DNA of 11,290 bases from Thermoplasmata archaeon (GTDB lineage Archaea; Thermoplasmatota; E2; UBA202; JdFR-43), in NCBI GenBank assembly GCA_003650975.1, contig QMSU01000014.1:1-11290 (forward strand), read 5' to 3'. Positions 7,409-11,290 of the stretch are shown here, piece by piece (the first letter of the stretch is position 1; each line of letters opens with the position of its first letter). The notes below the pieces were generated by a model. That model ran no database searches and was not told the DNA's origin. It saw nothing but the letters and a program-made list of their open reading frames with translations. A program made the position numbers and the translations under genes.

Positions 7409-9127
7409 TCATGTAAAAACCAGCACGGGACATTCATCCATGCACTGCATGCAATGGATGCATCCATCACCAATCCATGCCCTGCCGTCTCTCAGTGAAA
7501 TGGCATTCTGGTCGCATTTCGCAATGCACACCCCGCATCCCACGCAGTTCACCGCACGGCAGATAATATCCCTGATTTCGTCCTCCCGCCCGCTGGCCCG
7601 TATCCCGCCATCTGTTTCCACCGTGATGCCATTCACCTCATACCGACCGACATCACGCTTTTTCACCTCACCGAGCAGCTTCAGAAAATTTACCACCCTC
7701 TCCTCATTCCCCTCGACCACACATTCCCTTTCCTCCGTTATCTCATAGGAGACATCACACCACCTGGGCGGGCGACGCCACCGCCACAACCCGAGGCGCA
7801 GCCATTCATCGGGAAGGTTGTGCCTTTCTGCGAATGCCCGCAGCTTTTTCTCGAATTTTTCCCACTCGGGATGTCGCTTGAGTGCAAATTCTCCCATATC
7901 GCTTGCAGGGCAGAGCCAGCAGCCAATCCGTTCGAACCCCTGTTCATACAGGGGATTCCATGCCGCCTTTTTCATGAAGAGGTAAAGCCAGACATGCAGG
8001 GCGGTCCAGTTCTGAATGGGAGATGCCGCCACCTGGCCGTGCACCCACGGGTTTTTCCAGACCTTCCCGTGCGTTGCCCGGTGCTCCGACTCATAGCGTC
8101 GCTGGCCTATGAAGGAGAGCACCCCGCGGGGGAATTGCTTCTTTATGAGCATTGCGGCAACGCCGAGTTTGCAGGTCTTGCAGCACCATCGGTAGTCCTT
8201 GGCGGGGATGCCGAAAAAATCTATTGCCTCCCAGAACTTGTCACCTGCATCGCCCTCCAGAAGTTCAAGGCCAAAGGCATCCGCCACCTCATGGACATGG
8301 TGTACTGTTTCCTCGAACTCCAGTCCTGTGTTGAGGAAAAGAAGCGGAGGACGAAATCCCGCCTCCAGCACGAGGAGCAGTGTGACCAGGCTGTCCTTGC
8401 CACCGCTGAAGGAAACCACATATGGGAGGTCGTATTTCTTGATGGTGCGCTCGATAAATTTTGTTTCGGTATCCACCATGCGGCGAATCACGTCTTCGTT
8501 GGCCTTGATGACATCATCCCATGTCACCTCCCGTATTTCAGGAATTTTTTCCCTTCCCCGCTGCCTCACCTTCACGGCCATTCCCCTGCTTCCCCTCATG
8601 GCACTGCCGTCCATGCGCGCCTTTCCCGTGGCAATGACGTTCATCTCCTCGTCGAAAATCACCACCTCGTCCCCTTTGCGCACATCCTCATGAACTTCCT
8701 TCACACCGGGGGCCATCAGATTGGATGACTTGAGAATGGAATCAACGGCGCCGCTGTCCGCCACCACATATCCGCGTTTCACCTCAAGAAGCGATGCGTA
8801 CCAGGTGCGCGGCTGAAATGCAAATCTGGCCTTCCAGATGTCGTAGTAAAGGTTCCCCGCCACCTTCCCGTACATTATGACCTCATCCTTCTTATCTATG
8901 GCAGGTGCGCTGTTGAGCAGTACCACCTCCGGAATGTGGTGCGAGCCAAACTGCCGCTCCATCACCTCTTTCATCAATTCTCTGTCACGTGCAAAGGCCG
9001 GCCTCACATCACCGGGCGGGGTAACGGCCACCTTTCTGGCGGCATTGCCGCAGGTGCACACTTCCTTGAGCAGCGGCAGATTGCAGAAATCGCAGTGATG
9101 GAGTACCAGTTTTCCCAGCCGAATCAC
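7409..9127 (-). CDS. PAPS reductase-like PP-loop protein with zinc finger, PUA and two [4Fe-4S] clusters
   Basis: 572 residues in four parts. N-terminal Cys12/15/24/26 look like a zinc ribbon. A PUA fold (about 117-191; VADSGAVDSILKSSNLMAPG) would bind RNA. The PAPS-reductase/PP-loop core (about 225-450) has the ATP-loop SFSGGKDS (239-246), Cys315-Cys316 with Cys319, and CWLCP (Cys403, Cys406). The C-terminus has a two-cluster ferredoxin: Cys528/531/534/538 and Cys556/559/562/566. The spacing of the Cys pair to CxxC matches the [4Fe-4S] site of assimilatory APS reductases as I remember it. The usual ECGLH-type catalytic tail is not evident. Family members are annotated as archaeal PAPS reductases; the PUA domain argues for RNA sulfuration or a related tRNA/rRNA modification instead. 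The start is GTG, overlapping the upstream stop (GTGA). Cytoplasmic; the reaction is unproven. Confidence 0.9.
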   Translation of the reverse strand: MIRLGKLVLHHCDFCNLPLLKEVCTCGNAARKVAVTPPGDVRPAFARDRELMKEVMERQFGSHHIPEVVLLNSAPAIDKKDEVIMYGKVAGNLYYDIWKARFAFQPRTWYASLLEVKRGYVVADSGAVDSILKSSNLMAPGVKEVHEDVRKGDEVVIFDEEMNVIATGKARMDGSAMRGSRGMAVKVRQRGREKIPEIREVTWDDVIKANEDVIRRMVDTETKFIERTIKKYDLPYVVSFSGGKDSLVTLLLVLEAGFRPPLLFLNTGLEFEETVHHVHEVADAFGLELLEGDAGDKFWEAIDFFGIPAKDYRWCCKTCKLGVAAMLIKKQFPRGVLSFIGQRRYESEHRATHGKVWKNPWVHGQVAASPIQNWTALHVWLYLFMKKAAWNPLYEQGFERIGCWLCPASDMGEFALKRHPEWEKFEKKLRAFAERHNLPDEWLRLGLWRWRRPPRWCDVSYEITEERECVVEGNEERVVNFLKLLGEVKKRDVGRYEVNGITVETDGGIRASGREDEIRDIICRAVNCVGCGVCIAKCDQNAISLRDGRAWIGDGCIHCMQCMDECPVLVFT

Positions 9128-9306
9128 ACGTGTGAAAAATCACGTGATATAAATAGTTGCTGAGGCTGAACCTGGTAAATGTTGGAGGCTGCCTCACAGA
9201 TATGATATTCAGGTGTGGTGCGCCCATCAATCGTACACTCACCAAAAATTGTCTTGGTGTTGTCCAGAAGGTATCTTTTCCACATTTTACAATCTTTGCA
9301 TTGCAT
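9124..9306 (-). CDS. Small cysteine-rich protein (CxxCxxW...GxC), coupled to the PP-loop gene
   Basis: A 60-residue protein starting MQCKDCKMWKR. Cys3, Cys6, Cys24 and Cys37 with Trp9 give the pattern CxxCxxW-x(n)-GxC-x(n)-C seen in many small metal-binding proteins in archaea and anaerobic bacteria, so a zinc or iron site is likely. The second half is polar with no membrane segment. Two things make it credible despite its size: the cysteine pattern, and a TGA that overlaps the GTG of the following gene by exactly 4 nt (GTGA, 9124-9127), the usual sign of coupled genes. An in-frame ATG at 9330 would add eight residues; 9306 is preferred because such proteins start just before the first CxxC and because the A/T box at 9335-9345 would otherwise be too close. 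Function unknown; perhaps a partner or regulator of the PP-loop enzyme. Confidence 0.7.
   Translation of the reverse strand: MQCKDCKMWKRYLLDNTKTIFGECTIDGRTTPEYHICEAASNIYQVQPQQLFISRDFSHV
9147..9154 (-). promoter_or_regulatory. Possible internal TATA box before the PP-loop gene
   Basis: Reads ATTTATAT on the minus strand, ending 20 nt before the GTG at 9127, so it could give a separate leaderless message. It lies inside the small cysteine-rich gene, whose codons there are LeuPheIle, so it may be chance. No Shine-Dalgarno sequence precedes the GTG. The choice is between this promoter and stop-start reinitiation at the overlap. Confidence 0.35.
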
Positions 9307-9334
9307 TTTTCGACAGCAAGTGACAAACATCGAC

Positions 9335-9345
9335 AAAATAAAATA
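9335..9345. promoter_or_regulatory. Shared A/T-rich promoter box between pheT and the small cysteine-rich gene
   Basis: AAAATAAAATA on the plus strand begins 32 nt and ends 22 nt before the pheT ATG (9367), the right place for a TATA element with a leaderless message. On the minus strand the same bases read TATTTTATTTT, 29-39 nt before the ATG at 9306, which would leave a short leader. The two start codons are only 60 bp apart, so both genes must be controlled from this segment. No Shine-Dalgarno sequence precedes pheT. Confidence 0.5.
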
Positions 9346-9366
9346 CACTTCACCGTTTATCTCCCA

Positions 9367-11004
9367 ATGCCAGTCATCACCTTTGGCTATGAAGATCTCC
9401 TGTCACTGTTCGGCAGGGACATGGATATAAAAGAATTTGCAGAAAAAATCCCCATGATAGGGGTGAGCGTGGAGAAGATTGAGGGAAACGAGGTGAGCAT
9501 CGAGGTGTTTCCCAACCGTCCAGATTTACTCAGCGTTGAGGGGATGGCACGGGCCATGCGGGCATTCTTCGGCATTGAAAGCGGGCTGAAGCGGTATGAG
9601 GTAGAACCTCCGGAAATATCGCTCACCGTGGATAAAAGCGTGAGGGATGTACGACCCTACGTGGTTGCCGGGGTGGTGAAAAATGTGGAGATGACCGATG
9701 AACTCATTGCCTCGCTCATGGAGATGCAGGAGAAACTCCACCTTTCTGTGGGAAAGGGGAGAAAGAAGATGGCCATCGGGGTGCATGATTTTGACAAAGT
9801 CACCCCACCCTTTGTATACAGGGCAGTGAAACCAGATGAAATATCATTTGTTCCCCTCGCAATGGAGGAACGCATGAACCTTGCCGAGATACTCGCACGG
9901 CATGAGAAGGGAATAGCCTATGCCCACATTCTGAACAATTTTGAGAAATATCCCGTCATTCTGGACAGAAACGGAGAGGTGCTCTCATTTCCCCCCATCA
10001 TCAACGGGCAGCTCACTGCGCTGAACGAGCAGACCAAGAATATATTCATTGATGTCACCGGCACCGACCGCACGGCCATCACCACTGCCCTCACCATTGT
10101 TGCCACCGCACTTGCCGAACGCGGAGGGATACTCCAGCAGGTTGAGGTGGTGGATGATGAACCTGTAGCCACGCCCGACCTCTCCCCGCAGCACAATGAA
10201 CTGCATATTCCGTATGTGCAGAAACTCCTTCACCTCCAAGATGGTGAAAGCATCTGTGAGGCACTGCAGAAAATGGGGCACCATACCATCGTTACGGGAG
10301 ATACGATAATGGTGGAATCTCCGGTCTGGCGGCCTGACATTCTTCATCCTGTGGATTTGATAGAGGACATTGCCATAGGATATGGCTATGAGGTATTCGA
10401 GGAGGAACTGCCGCATGCAATGACCTTCGGGTCATCGCTCCATCCTGACCGCCTTCACCAGATAATGATAGGATTGGGATTCAATGAGGTGGTCACCCTG
10501 AGCCTCTCGAATCCGGAAAAGGAGTTCGAGAAAATGGGTATCGACGCAGGTGAAACTGTTGAGCTTTCAAACCCCATTTCTGTGGAACATACAATAGTGA
10601 AACGGTCGCTTCTGCCGTCCCTTCTGGAAATCCTTTCAAAGAACCGGCATAACGACCTCCCCCAGCGCATTTATGAAATAGGCGATGTGGTGATATTTGA
10701 GAAGGGAAACGTCCTGCAGAAAACCATGCTTTCCGGCATGAAAATAGATGCAAAGGCCAGCTTCACCGAATGCAAATCATTTGTTGAGGCGCTCGTCAAA
10801 AACCTCGGTTTTACCATGGACGTTCGTGAGGAGCACCACCCTTCCTTCATAGAGGGACGATGTGCTTCTGTTCTTATAAATGGCACGAAAGCCGGATATT
10901 TCGGGGAACTGACACCACAGGTCATCTGCAATTTTGACCTTGAGCACCCGGTGATTGCCTTCGAGATTGACCTCTCAGCGCTTTTTTCTCCTCATGAGAA
11001 ATAG
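9367..11004 (+). CDS. pheT: Phenylalanyl-tRNA synthetase beta subunit, archaeal type
   Basis: Beta chain of the (alpha-beta)2 enzyme that charges tRNA(Phe); it carries the editing site that removes Tyr-tRNA(Phe) and supports the alpha chain. 545 residues is the archaeal/eukaryotic size, much shorter than the bacterial chain of about 800, with no EMAP-like or anticodon-binding extension. Visible parts: N-terminal MPVITFGYEDLLSLFG; VSIEVFPNRPDLLSVEGMAR (about 42-61); the B3/B4 editing region (about 85-270, with KMAIGVHDFDK); the B5 domain with SPVWRPDILHPVDLIEDIAIGYGYE (about 319-343); and the catalytic-like core ending in GYFGELTPQV. The ATG at 9367 is chosen because the family begins here and a promoter box lies upstream; the in-frame extension back to 9157 runs over the small gene on the other strand. 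pheS is not in the window. The last 30 bp overlap the convergent surface-protein gene. Confidence 0.95.
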   Translation: MPVITFGYEDLLSLFGRDMDIKEFAEKIPMIGVSVEKIEGNEVSIEVFPNRPDLLSVEGMARAMRAFFGIESGLKRYEVEPPEISLTVDKSVRDVRPYVVAGVVKNVEMTDELIASLMEMQEKLHLSVGKGRKKMAIGVHDFDKVTPPFVYRAVKPDEISFVPLAMEERMNLAEILARHEKGIAYAHILNNFEKYPVILDRNGEVLSFPPIINGQLTALNEQTKNIFIDVTGTDRTAITTALTIVATALAERGGILQQVEVVDDEPVATPDLSPQHNELHIPYVQKLLHLQDGESICEALQKMGHHTIVTGDTIMVESPVWRPDILHPVDLIEDIAIGYGYEVFEEELPHAMTFGSSLHPDRLHQIMIGLGFNEVVTLSLSNPEKEFEKMGIDAGETVELSNPISVEHTIVKRSLLPSLLEILSKNRHNDLPQRIYEIGDVVIFEKGNVLQKTMLSGMKIDAKASFTECKSFVEALVKNLGFTMDVREEHHPSFIEGRCASVLINGTKAGYFGELTPQVICNFDLEHPVIAFEIDLSALFSPHEK

Positions 11005-11290
11005 CACGCCCGCAATGGCGGCAACAAAGACCGCCATCTCAAATCCAGGGGTGCTGCGGAGACTCTGTGGCTGCGGCAGGCCCGTGATGACTGGAGATGG
11101 CTCTGTGCCTATGGAACTGTCCAGCGCGGTTTTCACGGTGTAGTTTCCGCCATCGATCACATTCACATACTTTTTGTCTATGCCCGGGAAGTAGTACGGT
11201 GTTTCCACATACACGTGAACGGTATTTTCGTCATTTTCCTTCCATCCCTGGTACTTGGGGGTGGTGGTGTAGATGTAGTATTCCCCGTCA
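10975..11290 (-). CDS. C-terminus of a surface protein with PGF-CTERM-like anchor (5' end outside window)
   Basis: Only the last 104 residues are present; the frame is open to the window edge. The visible ectodomain is rich in Tyr and Thr with beta-type sequence and one N-glycosylation sequon (NYT). A Pro/Ser linker (EPSPVITGLPQPQS) leads to a three-part tail: TPGFE, a hydrophobic helix of about 17 residues (MAVFVAAIAGVLFLM) and the basic end RRKKR. This matches PGF-CTERM-type signals, which in archaea are processed by archaeosortases and anchor exported, glycosylated proteins. The protein is therefore probably secreted and held at the cell surface. Its main function cannot be told from this fragment. 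Its TGA (10975-10977) lies inside pheT, so the two genes overlap tail to tail by 30 bp. Confidence 0.85.
   Translation of the reverse strand, partial: DGEYYIYTTTPKYQGWKENDENTVHVYVETPYYFPGIDKKYVNVIDGGNYTVKTALDSSIGTEPSPVITGLPQPQSLRSTPGFEMAVFVAAIAGVLFLMRRKKR

Noticed and set aside
7454..7467. Perfect 14-bp palindrome ATGGATGCATCCAT
   Set aside because: It lies in the codons for the second ferredoxin cluster (GCIHCMQC), where Gly/Cys/Ile/His/Met codons naturally produce ATGC-rich symmetry; probably chance.
7820..8728. 302-codon open frame on the plus strand opposite the PP-loop gene
   Set aside because: It has no recognisable domain, no start signal, and lies entirely antisense to a gene with intact motifs; it is a shadow frame of a G+C-balanced gene.
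9157..9366. 70-codon N-terminal extension of pheT
   Set aside because: The family starts at MPVITF (9367), a promoter box lies within the extension at 9335-9345, and the opposite strand holds the cysteine-rich small gene with a GTGA overlap.
10982..10987. T6 run near the end of pheT as a terminator
   Set aside because: It is 15 bp upstream of the pheT stop codon, so termination there would cut the message; it encodes part of the C-terminus (LeuPheSer) and of the opposing Lys/Arg tail.
1..11290. tRNA, rRNA, CRISPR array, insertion sequence or attachment site
   Set aside because: I looked in the gaps at 2718-3018, 4641-4676, 5861-6003 and 9307-9366 and saw no cloverleaf, spaced direct-repeat array, terminal inverted repeats or transposase remnant.

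Overview
The window looks like a compact archaeal chromosome segment, probably euryarchaeal and perhaps Thermoplasmatota; the phylum is a guess. Several features point to Archaea: the short (545-residue) archaeal-type PheT; an archaeal-style fusion of PUA, PP-loop and ferredoxin domains; a C-terminal PGF-CTERM-like sorting signal on a surface protein; and TATA-like boxes about 23-30 nt upstream of most first-in-transcript start codons, which implies leaderless mRNAs. Base composition looks close to half G+C by eye. I see no mobile element, CRISPR array, rRNA or tRNA.

Layout, left to right. A 3'-truncated pyruvate, phosphate dikinase gene (ppdK) reads leftward from 2717. A gap of about 300 bp without a recognised gene holds the divergent promoters and a possible structured element. 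Then come a two-gene transport operon (tryptophan-rich 63-residue membrane protein plus sodium:solute symporter, joined by an ATGA overlap) and queH, all rightward. A HAD phosphatase gene reads leftward and ends 5 bp from the end of queH. A PaaK/F390-synthetase-like adenylation enzyme reads rightward from 6004. Facing it, and ending 4 bp from its stop, is a leftward two-gene unit: a 60-residue cysteine-rich protein followed, through a GTGA overlap, by a 572-residue zinc-finger/PUA/PP-loop/ferredoxin protein. pheT then reads rightward, and its last 30 bp overlap the 3' end of a leftward surface-protein gene that runs off the window.

The genes are mostly independent housekeeping units: central carbon metabolism, transport, tRNA charging, possible tRNA modification and phosphatase repair. 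There is a loose RNA theme: pheT, queH and an RNA-binding-domain sulfur enzyme lie close together. The least described part is the leftward pair at 9306-7409. A tiny four-cysteine protein is translationally coupled to a PP-loop enzyme whose internal CC...CxxC spacing resembles the [4Fe-4S] site of APS reductases, but which carries a PUA domain and two C-terminal ferredoxin clusters in place of the usual catalytic tail. The adenylation enzyme is also worth attention because its expected C-terminal catalytic lysine appears to be missing.
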